Of a stretch of 64,000 bases of DNA, positions 1-13,411 are shown one piece after another (position 1 is the first letter of the stretch; the number at the start of each line of letters is the position of its first letter). The notes under the pieces were generated by a model. It was not told where the DNA came from. It did not search any database and was given only the letters and a program-made list of their open reading frames with translations. Source of the stretch: Paracentrotus lividus (lineage: Eukaryota; Echinodermata; Echinoidea; Camarodonta; Echinidae). The stretch spans positions 47,949,332-48,013,331 of the forward strand of contig CALNVZ010003433.1 in assembly GCA_940671915.1 (NCBI GenBank). Reading direction: 5' to 3'. Made by a program: the position numbers and the translations under genes.

Positions 1-402
1 GAGAGGAGATGTGGTGGGGCAATCATCTGCTCATCGAGGTACTCCTCCTGTATGGCGCTTACATATTTCTCTGACAACTTTGGCTTATGGTGTTGTGTGG
101 CACCCTCCAGGCATATTGCATTTCCTGTATTTGTACCAGAGGCAAGGTGGCCGGCAGTTCGTGCCACTTGGAGACGCAGTTCCAAGTTAGGTCTGAAGTA
201 GATCTTGTTTGCTGGTCAGTCTGGGAGTGAAGCCGGTCCACCAATTCGTCAAACATGGCTGGGGTATTCTCATAAAGTTGTGAAAGGCACGAGGATCTTC
301 ATTACGGCAGCTCGACCATCAGCTTATTGTACATACCAGGTCCAGTCTTCTCACCAATCCATGCTCTCACTCCCAAATAGTCTTTGATTTCTTCTTCGCC
401 TC
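1..402 (-). pseudogene. PIF/Harbinger transposase fragment, decayed, cut by window edge
   Basis: Minus-strand translation in several frames gives pieces in the right order for the N-terminal part of a Harbinger DDE transposase: KKKSKTIW, NEDPRAFHNFMRIP, AMFDELVDRLH, LELRLQVART, MQYAWRVPHNTIS and AIQEEYLDEQMIAPP. The pieces lie in different frames, so frameshifts and stops have broken it. The catalytic part would lie left of base 1. Harbinger transposases move elements with 3-bp TWA target duplications, and Harbinger-like MITEs with TTA duplications occur elsewhere in the window. The fragment lies downstream of ABCG2-like exon 9, probably inside the next intron. Confidence 0.8.
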
Positions 403-586
403 CTTCTCCGCCTCTGGAGCAATTGCTGGACTCGAAAAGTTGATTGTTATGTTGATGGATGGCAGCAACTATTCCACGTCTTTGGGATCCATGACTGCAT
501 CAAAAATTCTGTACTTCTCCACATGCAGCTGCACTGGCAATGACTGGCACACGTCAATTTCTGCACATCATAATGTGATGCATCAG

Positions 587-684
587 TAGCAGACGCAGAC
601 CGATGTCATACAATGAATTTATCGGCCCATGAGTAACATATATAGAGGCCGCTCTTGTCCCAAGACAATTGGGCCCGAGAAAAT
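587..684 (+). repeat. Dispersed repeat, copy 1
   Basis: About 95 bases beginning GCAGACGCAGACCG and containing ACAATTGGGCC are repeated in the same orientation at 45146-45243 with scattered mismatches. The class is not recognised. The short stretch TCATACAATGAA is shared exactly. Confidence 0.7.
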
Positions 685-1241
685 GCATTCAATTCCGTCT
701 TCTTGGATCGGACGCCTGTGCATCACAATCGAATTCAGACACAAGTCGCCGAACAAATTCAGAATAGGGTCGAAGAAAATCGGCAAAATATTAAAAATTG
801 TCTATTTGGAGGAAATATCATTTGATTATCTTGAATTTCAATGTTCTTGTATGCTCTGTAAAAAAAAAAAATGAGTAGAAATGATTAGGGAAGTGGATGT
901 TTTATTGAAATCTTTTACTATTTTCTGGTGACTTGTGTCTGATTTTGATATAATGAGTGTTTGAGCACTCCCATATTGTTCGCAAATAAGAATGCAAAGC
1001 AGACGTTATACACACGCACTATTTGCAAGTCGATCTGTACGCATTCGTTACAGGTTATTTTAGTTCGGGATGGTAGACGTGATAGAGAACGCTGTATGTC
1101 CGTTTACGCACTATCCAACTCGCGCCGCCAAGCCGCAATACCCGCGTCAGTTGCGGATATCAGCGGATAACACCGGATATTCAGCGCATATGGATTAAGT
1201 ATATATTGGGGATGAATTGCGTATAAATTGCACGATTTTCG

Positions 1242-1281
1242 CGTTCCCAGGATTTTTGAGTGCTCAAAAATCCTGGGAACG
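1242..1281. repeat. Perfect 19-bp inverted repeat (hairpin)
   Basis: CGTTCCCAGGATTTTTGAG is followed after two bases by its exact complement. It lies in the middle of an unusual CpG-containing stretch (about 957-1410) with recurring GCGGATA and GCGAAT words, probably a fold-back MITE. Outer ends were not fixed. Confidence 0.8.
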
Positions 1282-2073
1282 GAAAATGTGCCTTTGCGGA
1301 TAATCGCGTGGACTCGTGGCGGATGTCGGCCCAACTGAAACAAGCATGTTTTACGAGAATATTGCGGATATTTAGCGAATGCAAACTAATTTTGTGCGCA
1401 ATTCATACGTAACTCGTCCTAAACGCCACTGGGACCGGGCCTTTAGTCACCGTACTTGGAGACTGAACTGGGAGACCTTCCTTGCAGACTGTACTCTTAC
1501 AATTATGAAATCAAAATTTTACTATTGACTGTGGTTAATCCAAAATCATGAATAGACGTAATGATATATGAAGTACCAATACCTCTGCATATTGGTTTCA
1601 TAATATAAGTATAATAATTCAATTCACATTTTATAAATTTTTCAATACCCTGCAAATAATTGTGATGCTAGCAGAGATGATCAAGCAATGACATCTTCTG
1701 TGTGCATGGCTTATCAAAAGTTGCTGACAGATTATGATAAAATTTCTTTGTCAATCAGATACATTACTATTGTAGCTTTAAGGCTATTTACAACCAGTAA
1801 TGTCGTTGCGAGGCATAATGTCACAGCAAAACATTATCTACATCCGGGACAAATCTTTGACGTCACCATCCGACAGACTGGGATTTGAACATTTGTCCGA
1901 TCCGTATCAGTTTGTAGGCTGATGCACAGAATATCACCAAAATCTTTTGAATTACATATTGGACAAATCAAATCTGCCCATCGCTGCGACATTAGCGGTT
2001 GTAAAAAGGCTGAAATGTACAATACTTTTCACACCAAAACAGATAAAAAGATAAATCTGATTGGGTTACATAC

Positions 2074-2255
2074 CTGGGTGAAGAACCCTGTTGCATAATC
2101 ATAATTGGGTAGGGTGATGGTGCCTGGATTGTTATCATGAAACTTGATAATTTCCGCTGCTTTCTCCTCGGCTTCTCGATGGTATCGAGATTTCTTGTAA
2201 CATTCCGCAAGGTCTGTCTTTGTTGGGTTGATATTGTTCATCTCACGGCCCTCCT
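2074..2255 (-). CDS. ABCG2: ABCG2-like exon 9 (linker to membrane domain)
   Basis: A 182-nt exon with acceptor AAATTTCAG and donor GTATGT, phase 1 in and phase 0 out. It encodes the linker that leads into the first membrane helix. Recognisable parts are LAECYKKSRYHREAEEKAAE, which corresponds to LAEIYVNSSFYKETKAEL in the human protein, and the end YATGFFTQ, which corresponds to YTTSFCHQ. No further exon of the gene was found between here and base 1. Confidence 0.94.
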
Positions 2256-5200
2256 CTGAAATTTGAAAAATAGTAGGAAGAAAAACTATGATATTTATTC
2301 AGAAAATAATATGCATACCTACCACCCCAAATGAGGTAATTAAACTAAAAATGTCTTCAGATATTCAGATATAATTGATTTTTAGGATGTTTTAAAATTA
2401 TCAATTAGCCTTTTGCATTCCATCCTTGTTTTTATTATGTATAACTTCAAATAGCCAATGCGCTTAAATCACTTTATTTCAATTACAAACATAAAATTTG
2501 TATTTATTCATTAACTATTTGTTCAGCTCTTCAAAACAAATTGATATATCAATTCCAATACACAAAACGCCCAAGGTTTTGGGGTTACTACAATACAAAA
2601 TTAATCCATTTTTTGTTTTTTATTTTTTATTTTTTTGCAGTCAACCCAGTGCATCCGTGGCGGCCAGGGAAGAGGAAAGCAAACTTAATCACAGTGACTA
2701 TTATAGCCCCTCTGACCCTCTAAGGCAATGAGGACAAATTAAATGACAATATAAAAATAATAATAATGATAAAGATAAAGGCAAGCCACAAATATAACAT
2801 CATAATAATGTATTGCTGAATTATATCACAACACCCCATACTCCTTAGTTTAGAAGGTTTAGGGTTTTTTGTAGAAACCTGGGGAGCATTCATCAAAGGA
2901 ACTTGTTGGACGTTTTATCCGACAAGCTGTTATAAGCTACTGAAATGCTTGCATCTGATTGGCTGAGAGCAAATTGTTGGAATGAAATGTCTGACAAGTC
3001 CTTTGATGAAATGCCCCCAGACTTCTTATTTAACCGTTTCATCAAAGGACTTGTCGGACGTTTTATCCGACAAACTGTTATAAACTACTGAAATGCTTGC
3101 ATCTGATTGGCTAAGAGCAAATTTGTCGGATAAAATGTCCGACAAGTCCTTTGATGAAATGCCCCACAGATCTCTCATTTGATTACAAAAATAACTTTTG
3201 TAAAGCTGAATTTAGCACAACAACCACATACTCCCTTAGGTTAGAATAGGTTTAAGGTTAGGGTTAGGATGAGTTATCTGGGCAGCTTGGTAGAAACGCT
3301 GGGCATTTCATCAAAGGACTTGTCAGATATTTTAATCCGACAAGATTGGCTCTGCAGCGCAATCAGATGCAAGCATTTTAGTAGCTTATAACACTTTGTC
3401 GGATAAAACGTCCGACAAGTCCTTTGATGAAATGCCCCCCTGAGCCCCGTTTCTTAAAATATGTGTTTAACCCTTTAGCACCTAGAGACTGCGTGAAAAG
3501 TGTCAGTTTACTCACTAGCGAAAAGGGTTATGCTGTGTTTCAATCACGTTTTCCCAATAAGAATAGCTCTTAAAACATATTTTCTTGTGCAGAATCGGAC
3601 AGCACACATCCAATAGGTAATCCACTAGAAGTATGGGCATGTTTCATCATATATTTTTTATACAACCTTGACTAAAGCGTGCTTATGACAGGGGCGGTTT
3701 GGGGCGGTTCAGTGAGTAAGTTAAGGGGCGGTCTCGGGGGGTTTAGGTGCTAAAGGGTTAATGTGATGTCTACAATTTTAGACTTATGACTGTATTCAAG
3801 AAACGGGCCCCAAGCTTCTTATTCACTCATTATCTCTCTCATCTGAATTTACAAACATATATTTTTGTACACCTGAACTGTAGCACAATGATCCCCATAC
3901 TCCCTTGTGTTAGTGCTAGGTTTAGGGTTAGTGTTAGGGTTTTAGAGTTAGGGTTAGTTTTCTGGCCAGCTTGGTGGAAAACAGGTTTCTTTATATGACT
4001 CACAGAGGCCTCTTTATTCTAATTTACAAACAAACATTTTTTTATTACTGAATTGTAGCACAACAAGCCCATAATCCCTTGGGTTAGAGTTAGGTTTTGG
4101 GTAAGGTTAGTTTTCTGGCCAGCTTACTCACTCACCATCCCTCTCTCATTTGAACATTTTTGTATAGCTAAATTGTAGCACAATAAGCCCTGTACTCCCA
4201 ATGGGTAAGGGTTAGGGTTAGTTTTCTGGCCTTCTTAGTAGAAACTAGATTTCTTTATAGACACAAACTTTCATATTGCTGAATTGTAATACAACAAGAC
4301 CGTACTCCCTTGGGTTAGTGTTAAGTTTAGGGTTTTAGGGTTAGGGTTAGTTCCATGGCAAGATTCTTGGTAGAAACCCAACTTCTTTATACGACTCACC
4401 GAGGTCTCTTTCGTTTGGGCTAACACCACTCATCTCTGTCCCTTGGCCCTCTTCTGAATTTTCATGAAGAAAGAACCAGACATTAAAGGTTTACTAAATT
4501 AGAAAAACAAATTGGGCTTATTCAGGGGATAATTACCTTCTAAAAACGAAAGTGAAATTTGTTTTTCATAAGAAAGTCTCAATTTGACGAAAAATGTGGA
4601 AAACTATAGGTTTTGGTGACATTCCTGTAACCCTGTGAGCTGATTGGTTCATTAGCGAAATGACGTATTAAAAGTAAGACCCCAAAACAAACGGCAACTG
4701 GCATAATGCATCTATGTACACAAAACGCAATATTGGACTCCTTTGTGCAAGAGAGAACTAACGAAAATTGACTAATAATGAATGTAGATTTAGTATATAG
4801 CCTTCAGAAATATCTGTTACATATCATCAGTGAACAATTTTGCCCCAAAACATTCAAATCTTGCGTAATTTTATCATTCTTCTACCAAACATCCTCGTCT
4901 GTCTGTACATGGACTGTGAGTTTATAATGTGTAGAGTTAGAGGTGATACGGCAGCTATAGGGCAAATTCATGTCATGTGTGTATTTAGTGTATACATACA
5001 CGACACGCACTAGCACCATATCTGCCCTATGGGGTCATATTTCTGCATAGTAGTAGCATGCGAATACACATCACACTGCACGAGCCCCATATTACACATA
5101 TAGGCTGATCTCGTCGCCTGTATATACTAGTATTGCATAGCTGTCCTACTTTCATTCTCTGCCTTCGCTCCCTCCAGTATATCCATGGTTTATCATCAAT

Positions 5201-8200
5201 TGACCTCTATTTAATAAACTGCAAGTAGGAGAGATATTATTACTTGTGCAGTAGGGCTAAACCTACTTAAACATAATTTTCATTTCTTTCATATCGAATT
5301 AGGAATTAAATTATTTTAAAGTCAACTTCGGCAAAATCACTGCAAGTACATTTTGTGGCCCGTAGCCAATCTGCTTGAGTCAAGTAAGCTTGACTTACTT
5401 TTCTAAACTTCAAAAGCTTTCAATCTCTTTTGGAAAACGATGCAAGCATAAAAGCTAGGCCCTAGCATCCTCAGTGGTCAGACTACAACCCTTATATACA
5501 CAAGAATTAGACATTTATTGATGAAAATGTGTCCAAAACATCATTCTAGTGACCAATCTAATGTGTGAAAGAACAGTATATATGGTCGACGTGCAATGGG
5601 AGCATGGGGTGTAGCGGCCCCGCCAGTTCGGGCGCTCTCTGCATCTCTACACGTGCATACACACTGTCTGTGCAGCTGGCTTACTCACAATACGTCACAG
5701 TCACGTGACTACGATATCGCTTCGATGAAGCTTTTTAGGGGTGGGGCTTATAGCAGCGGGAATGGGCAATTATGGGCTTTTCAAATGATTATAATAAATA
5801 ATCAAAAGTGTTTTTAAAAGAATGGGTGGTAATTTGGGACTTCTGATGATTCCTTCTAACGAAAAATGGACAATTATTTTTCTAATTTAGTAGACCTTTA
5901 AATGAAGAGCTAACATGCAAAAGGAACTAAATCCACTTTTGAATGAAAATTGAGTTATTGATATCAGGCCATTGTTCAGGTACGTACCCGTCTTTGAACA
6001 AAAGGATTTTCTGAAATGTTGATTACAACTCTAAGAAAATGCATTTTGTAATTTCCCTTTTCCATAGACGCGTGTACAAAAAATGGTAAACAAATGCTAT
6101 TTCCTCTGAAGTTATAAAAGTTGATTTAGTCCTTTTTGCATGTAAGCTCTTCAAATATTGCTATTAAAAGGATTGCTTTTATTATTCCAACTGCTAAGAA
6201 TGCAATTGAATGCTAACAAGTATAAGCGACCAAGGGGGTGAAAACAGCTAAAATCAATCCTCTTTCAACTTTGCAATTAGTGATAACTATCTATCTTTCA
6301 GGGCACTGGTTTTAGAACATACCAGTAAAACAGTACAGGTTGGCGATTTACCCTTGGAATGCAAAAAATAGCCTCGGAAAATCATAAAGAGTCCCTGTTT
6401 TCCTATAGGGTTTAAAGGGATTTAGTTACTTTCCAAAACAAGCTCAAAAAGGACCAAGATGAGTAAAATCCTATTGCACTGACTGTAAAAACAAACTACT
6501 GAAAGTTTCGGGACAAATGGAAGTCATTTATTATCTTAAAATGGTTACAACAAACAAGGCTAAGTCTACAACCATGTGCGATCAAATTAACACAGCTCTG
6601 TTATGAGCCACAGTGGAAAGGACGCCCAGCGCAGTGAGTATGGGGACTTCATAACCCGGAATACTCTGTACATGTACTTTCTGAGCCGCGGCGGAAGGAT
6701 ACTGTTTTAGAAGCAATACACTAACGGTTTTCAAAATCTGGAAATGATATCGTACATGTAGATATCTGGATAGTAAAGCAAGAACTTGGCTTGTAGATTC
6801 CAAAGGATTCCAGTCATAACCATATGTTTATGATCATGATGGCAAAATGAGTTATAATACAATAAATTACGATTTGAATTCTTGTTCAATATTACTGCAT
6901 CTTTCATGCATAAAATGATTCAGCATCTTTGTTTCACCCTGGAAAATCACATTTTTATTTTATTAAAATTTCAGTAAAAATAACATTTTGGGTTTTTTCC
7001 CCTGCATGGCACATACCGATTTTGATGGCTGCATTACTCCCGGGCTCTTGCTCAATAGCACGTGTGTTTGCATTTTCACTGTTGATAATCACATCGAGAA
7101 AGAAATCAGGTGGGTTATTATGGGCTTCACACTCAAAACCTGCAAAAAATAATGATAAAAGTAAAAGTATACATTATGGACATTATAAGGCATCAAATCC
7201 ATTTGAAATCAAAATGCTCAAGGTCTCAAAATTGTGCAATGAAGAATAAGAGATAGAAAGCACTAGCACTGTAAATATAAAAAATAATTAAGATTGAAAT
7301 TACAAAATATGACCAAAAAATGAAATTAATCATACATAACATTTCATACATATTACTTCTGAATTGGACAGATTTTTTAAATTAACACATGAGAAATTCA
7401 ATGACAGAGGCCAGTCACAACTCCAGTAACAAACTGGTAATAGACCAAATATTCATTTTGGATCATTTAGACCACTGGTTTTAGACCAAGTGAGAATTAG
7501 TCCAAGTATGTATTCGACCAAGGGTAAATTAGACAAAATTGTTACTAGACCAAATTGGTTTAGCCCATGTGGTATTACACAAACGACAAAGAACTAAACC
7601 AACTGCTGTTAGACCAAGTGGATATAAACCATTAGAAGCACAGTTAACCCTTTAGCACCTAGAGACTGCATGAAAAGCGTCAGTTTACCCAGATTTTTTC
7701 AATAAGAATTGCTCTTAGAATATACGTTTTAGAGGAGATTCGGACAGCACACATCCAATGGGTAATCCACAACAATTATGGGCATGTTTCATCACATATT
7801 TTTTATACTATCTTGACTATAGTGTGCTTAAGACAGGGGCGGTTTAGTGAGTAAGCTGAGGGGTGGTCTCGGGCGGTTTAGGTGCTAAAGGGTTAATCAT
7901 CATTACCAATGGCAGAGAAGTAGTCAATGGAATCTTGGGCGGGGCCATGGTAGACTGTCTCTCCTTTGGACAGTAGATGGAGTGTGTCAAATAGACGAAA
8001 GATAGTGAACCTCGGCTGGTGGATGGAGAAGATAATAGCACGCCCTCGCTTGGATAATCTGAAGGTACGCAAATTACAAGTGAATGAGTAAATTATATGT
8101 GTGAAATACATATATCCCCACTATGGAAATGTAGATCACTGGAGTGGAATGATATTTGGTTGTTTTTTTTTTCCTTTTTTTTTTGGGGGGGGGATAAACT

Positions 8201-11200
8201 GACATTTACTAGCAGAAACTGCATTTTAGACAAAAATTCAAAATTCTGAGGAGAAAGTCTCTGTACCTCATTAAACCTGGTGTATAGTTTTGGTTTAAAA
8301 AAAAGAATCGGCATAAAACCGATTAAATATAGTCTCATGTTGTTCACATTGCACTAAAAGACATGTGTGAGAGGTTTTGTGATATTCCTTTCATGATTTC
8401 CGGTGAATTTCAATAAAATGTTTGAATCCAAACACAATTTGTAACGGTTTTGAGACCTTTGCTGGGTTGTCCAGTCCCCCGAACTCCTCGCATAAATGGA
8501 GCGAAGCGGTCTGTGTGTATCACCCACACAAGAGAATCCCCATTGGTTTTCCATGTGAACGCCTAGCGCACACAAAGATGTGTCGGATCCCCGACTTATC
8601 TTTTTTATACTATAATATCGTGAAATAAAGACATTAAAACGAGATTCTATGTAATATAACTTCCTTTGTTACAGTTATAGGATTCAGTCTTTCATATTAT
8701 CTAACTGTGAATCCAAATTAAATTTTTCCTTCTCCCAACACTATACACCAGCTTTAAGTTTTATCTGATGAAACAAAATTAAAAATTCAAATCAGTCATC
8801 ATACAGTATATTAAAGGAGAAGGGGTATTCTTGTGATTTCTTAACAAAATTGTATAAATTAACATGTTTAAGATAAGATTCTGTGTGCTTCATTGGTTTC
8901 TACCAGATAAACTAACAAACAAAATCATCATACAAGCATATGAGAAGTTATAATGATAATAATAATAATAATAGCGTTTTATTTACCCAGGGTAGCCACT
9001 TCAGTTCTGACAACTGTTCTCCAAGCGGGCCCTGCATGATGATATTATTACCCCCAAGCTCCTTGTTAAAAGGCAACTTTAGGTACCATTTTTTAAAGTC
9101 TTTTTTTGTTGTTGCATTTTTTAAAATGATTTACAATCCTTTACATACCTTGAAAGTTGACTCATGACAGAGTAGGCAGTGCTGGCATCCAAACCGGTGG
9201 TTGGCTCGTCTAGGTAGAGCACCGTTGGACCAATCACAAGCTCCATACCAATGTTTGTTCGTTTACGCTCTCCACCGGACACGCCCCGTATGAAAGCTGT
9301 CCCAACCTAAACAATAATGATAATAAGCGTAAGTTATCATAAATTGTGTTTGGTCCAATCACAAGCTCCATACCAATGTTTGTTCGTTTACGCTCTCCAC
9401 CAGACACACCCCGTATAAAAGCTGTCCCAAACTGAAAAATGATAATAATGACGATAATCGTAAGTTATTCTTGAGTCTGGTCCAATCACAAGCTCCATAC
9501 CAATGTTTGTTCGTTTACGCTCTCCACTGGACACGCCCCGTATAAAAGCGGTCCCAACTTGAAAAATGACAATAATGACGATAATCGTAACTTATTATTG
9601 AGTCTGGTCCAATCACAAGCTCCATACCAATGTTCGTTCATTTACGCTCTCCTCCGGACACGCCCCTTATAAAAGCTGTCCCAACCTGAAAAATGATAAT
9701 AATGATGATAATCGTAAGTTATTATTGTGTCTGGTCCAAGCACAAGCCCCATACCAATGTTTGTTCGTTTTTCCATATGAAAGTTGTTCCAACCTGCAAA
9801 CAATAGTGGTAATAATGTTGATAATAACAATAAATTGTTTCTTATATACAAGGTTGTATCAAGAAATCAGTTATTATTGTGTTAAGTAATATTAATTGAT
9901 ATACACAAGTCCATCCCAAGAAGTATTAGATATTGGGATGGACACTCTCAGTATATTATTGAGCATCTCTCAGTTGAGCAGTTCAATCTATTCTGGAAAC
10001 CAATTAATCAACGCAGAGACTTTAAAGGTAGTGTCATCCTTTTGCAGGCAAAAATATTACATTTCTAGTTTTTGAGAGGATATAGTAGTATACCAATGAC
10101 TATGTGTTCCCACAACATGATTGAGCTCAAATGTGTATGTTTGTAATATATATTGCGCTTATCAAAATTCATTCCTATCTTTTCGAACCTCGAAAAATAT
10201 ACCGTACAGTGTGAACCGTTGACCGTTAGCGCAGAGAATAATGCACGCTGATGCGCCGTGTGTAATATCAGCAATGTTGATGGAAAGCTGGTCTAGATTG
10301 GTAGTCAGATTTTCATTTCATATTACTGATATAGGCAACCTATGACAGTAAGATTGAATAGACAGTAAGATTGCTCTCATTCTAAAGTTACGCCAAGTTG
10401 CATTAGTTTTCGCAATTAGTGAAAAAGGATGACACTACCTTTTAATAAAGAAAAATATTAAAAAATAAAATAACAAAAAGAGAAGCACACTATAAAGCAT
10501 CCACTTTCGGAAGCAACACACAACAAATCCTCATCTAGTTGCTGAACAGGCTTGGATGAGAAACAACATAGAAGTAAAACTAGAAGTATATTCTACTTTG
10601 AAAACTTGTCAAGATTAGAAATTAATAAAATCTCTGTGGAAGGAAGAAATAGTAAAAAGAAATGATGATAATAGTGACGGTGATGGAGCAATTGTCAGCA
10701 CAGCAAATGTCATACATGTGGATACATTTATGGACATGAAATGGCCCAGTGGAAGCTTGAGGTTCTTTTTTTTCTTTTTTTCCCCCCCTTTTTTTTGCAT
10801 ATAATTTTATTCCAATGCGGCCCGTCTTTATTTCTATTCTTGGCAATGCTGTACAGAGATATAGTTCAACATACAGGAAGGTTTCGTTTTGAGTTAACAC
10901 AAATGAAACCCAACATCTAATTGTACTGTCAACTCAGCATTGCATGCTCATGACAGCTATTCAATTAAGAAACTAAAAATCAATATATATATTGATCTGG
11001 ATTGTATGAATTCTTGATGAGAAGGTCACTAGCCATTCTTTCTCTTATGATCCTCTTTGTCAGACAAATACAGTGTAAGGACAATTACTCCTCCCCCCCC
11101 TCCATTTTGTCTCTGTCTCTGGGCAAGTCCACGCTATTTGTTCCCAAGGTGGTGATTTTTCAACTTTTTGACCATTTTTGTGTCACATGTGTCAGTGGGT

Positions 11201-12903
11201 TTGTAAAGGTACATGTACATGTATACATAATGTGTCATATATCACCATAAAAGGTATGAACTGAACTTAATGCAAATGAGGTCAAAAAGTCATTTTAAGG
11301 TCATATGACATCACAAGGCTCATTAATATTCATGAAAAAAATAAAATGCATTAAAAATGTTATTTTCAACCATTTAAAAAAAAGGTTTGTCATAGGAGTA
11401 CAAGCAAAAAGTATGTATTTTCTGTTTCTGTATTTTCTTGGCTAACTCTGGTGAAAATATCACGAACCTAGCATATAGCTTTCCATATTTTTAGACTTAA
11501 AATATTTTATAAAATAGCTCTGTGATTTTACGCATCGTGGTTGGTCAAAACGCGTCACGTGTGCATGCTGAATTTTCGGTGCAATGCACCACCGTGCATT
11601 TTGCGGCGCAAAAAAAGTGATAACACATACATCCGGGTCTTTTCCGTGTTTTGTTTACTTTCTTGGATGACGATCGTGATGTAGATCTTGAGCTACTTAC
11701 CAAAAATTCCAAGGGATAATCCCTTGGAATTTTTTTGGTAAGTAACTCAAGATCTACTAGAGCAATGTCGCAATTTTATAAAAGCGTTAACACACTTCCC
11801 TGTATTGTGCGATTAAACGTAAATGCAGTGATCGCTCGATGCTTCGGATGGGGCGCAGCTGCACTCGCCTGCGGCTCGTTGCAGCGCGACCCCTATCCAA
11901 AGCTATCTCGCGGTGCACTGCATTCACCGCTAACGCACGCTCGGGCGTGTGTTAATGCTATACAGGTCTCAGAAATAGTCTCACAAAAGTTACTGAGCTG
12001 ATGTAAAATCATGCATTTTTATTACTCACCCTGGCCTCCCACCTTTAGAAATGAAACAAAATAAGTGTTTTTCTATTTGTGTTTCGTATTATGTTTCTTT
12101 TGTTTTATCAGAGAGATTTTTTAACAAAAGATGTTGCTACGCCTTGGCTATACCAATTGTTTAATGAAAAATATCAAAGGGAATAATTGCCCCGTGTGTT
12201 ACCTGTCCCGTTTGTTACCTGACATATTTTTTAAAACTTGACTTTGCCAGAAAACTCAAAGTTGTATTAACATTAAAATGTGTCCTTACAATGTTTATTA
12301 CATGTGTAAGAGTATAAGACTATGCAAGTTTAGATCTTCTTTTTAAATTCAGAGTTATATGTGAACAAAGTCAAAATTTGAAAACACCTATTTTTTCTGG
12401 TCCCGTTTGTTACCGACGAATAAATGATCATAAATTAATTATGAATTGAGTTATTTAAACTATTTTTGATGTTTTTGTTGAAGATTCTTAGTACCTTCAA
12501 GAATATACCTAAGGAATGAGATTTCATTTAAGATTTGTCAAACAAGCCCTATTTTTGGCTCTGAATGTCCCATTTGTTACCGCGCAAAATAGCGTGGACT
12601 TGCCCCTCTCTTTCTATCTCAAACATAGACTTTCTCTCTAGAGCCCTTCGTTTTTTCATGCTGCAATTTTATTTGTTTGAATCTTTGCATGTTAAAATGA
12701 ATGGAAATAAATACAATACAATCATTATCATTATCATTATTTATTTATTTATTATTAACTCACTTTAGTATCCTTGCAATCATTGAGTCCAAGCTCATTA
12801 ATAATTTCATCTACCCTCTCTCTCTCTCTCTTTTCTCAAGAAAAGAGAGAGAGAATGAATAATGAGAAGAGCTCATGAATAATTTCATCTACCCTCTCTC
12901 TCC

Positions 12904-12949
<46 letters not shown>

Positions 12950-13370
12950 CTATTTATATATTACTAGTATTATTGTCATTATCATAATCATTATTATCAT
13001 TATCATTATCATTATTAAGTCTCATTCTAATATCCTTGCAATCATTGAGTCCAAGCTCATGAATAATTTCATCTACCATCTCTCTCTCTCTTTTTTCTCT
13101 TCTATTTATATATTACTAGTATTATTGTCATTATCATAATCATTGTTATCATTATCGTTATTAAGTCTCATTCTAGTATCCTTGCAATCATTGAGTCCAA
13201 GCTCATGATAATTTCATCTACCCTCTCTCTCTCTCTCTTTTCTCTTCTATTTATTTATTACTAGTATTATTGTCATTATTATAATCATTATTATCATTAT
13301 CATTATCATTATTAAGTCTCATTCTAATATCCTTGTAATCATTGAGTCCAAGCTCATTAATAATTTCATC

Positions 13371-13411
<41 letters not shown>

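Larger units (their letters stand above)
2811..4412 (+). repeat. Diverged ~170-bp tandem array with TTAGGG-like cores
   Basis: Units recur with the order GAATT-GTAGCACAACA, then ATACTCCCTTGGGTTAG, then GGTTAGGGTTAG, then TTTCTGGCCAGCTTGGTAGAAAC. Copies are seen near 2811, 3205, 3865, 4045, 4170 and 4270. The GGTTAGGG words resemble telomere repeats but are few and interrupted. At least two units carry the 130-bp fold-back MITE at the same internal point after GTAGAAACSYTGGG, so MITE and unit probably multiplied together. A TTAA MITE is also inserted. Confidence 0.75.
11121..12606. mobile_element. 1.5-kb element with GGGCAAGTCCACGCTATTT ends
   Basis: GGGCAAGTCCACGCTATTT at 11121 and its complement ending at 12606 form 19-base inverted termini. 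The right half carries several copies of TCCCRTTTGTTACC (12200, 12400, 12570). The centre holds a long hairpin (11681-11757) and a nested CpG-rich inverted repeat (11779-11972). No transposase frame is visible. Confidence 0.75.

Noticed and set aside
1430..1510. Possible exon 10 of ABCG2 on the minus strand
   Set aside because: No frame gives the expected start of the membrane domain and there is no suitable acceptor in phase 0.
3900..4340. Telomere or interstitial telomere track
   Set aside because: GGTTAGGG words occur once or twice per 170-bp unit and are not a continuous TTAGGG run.
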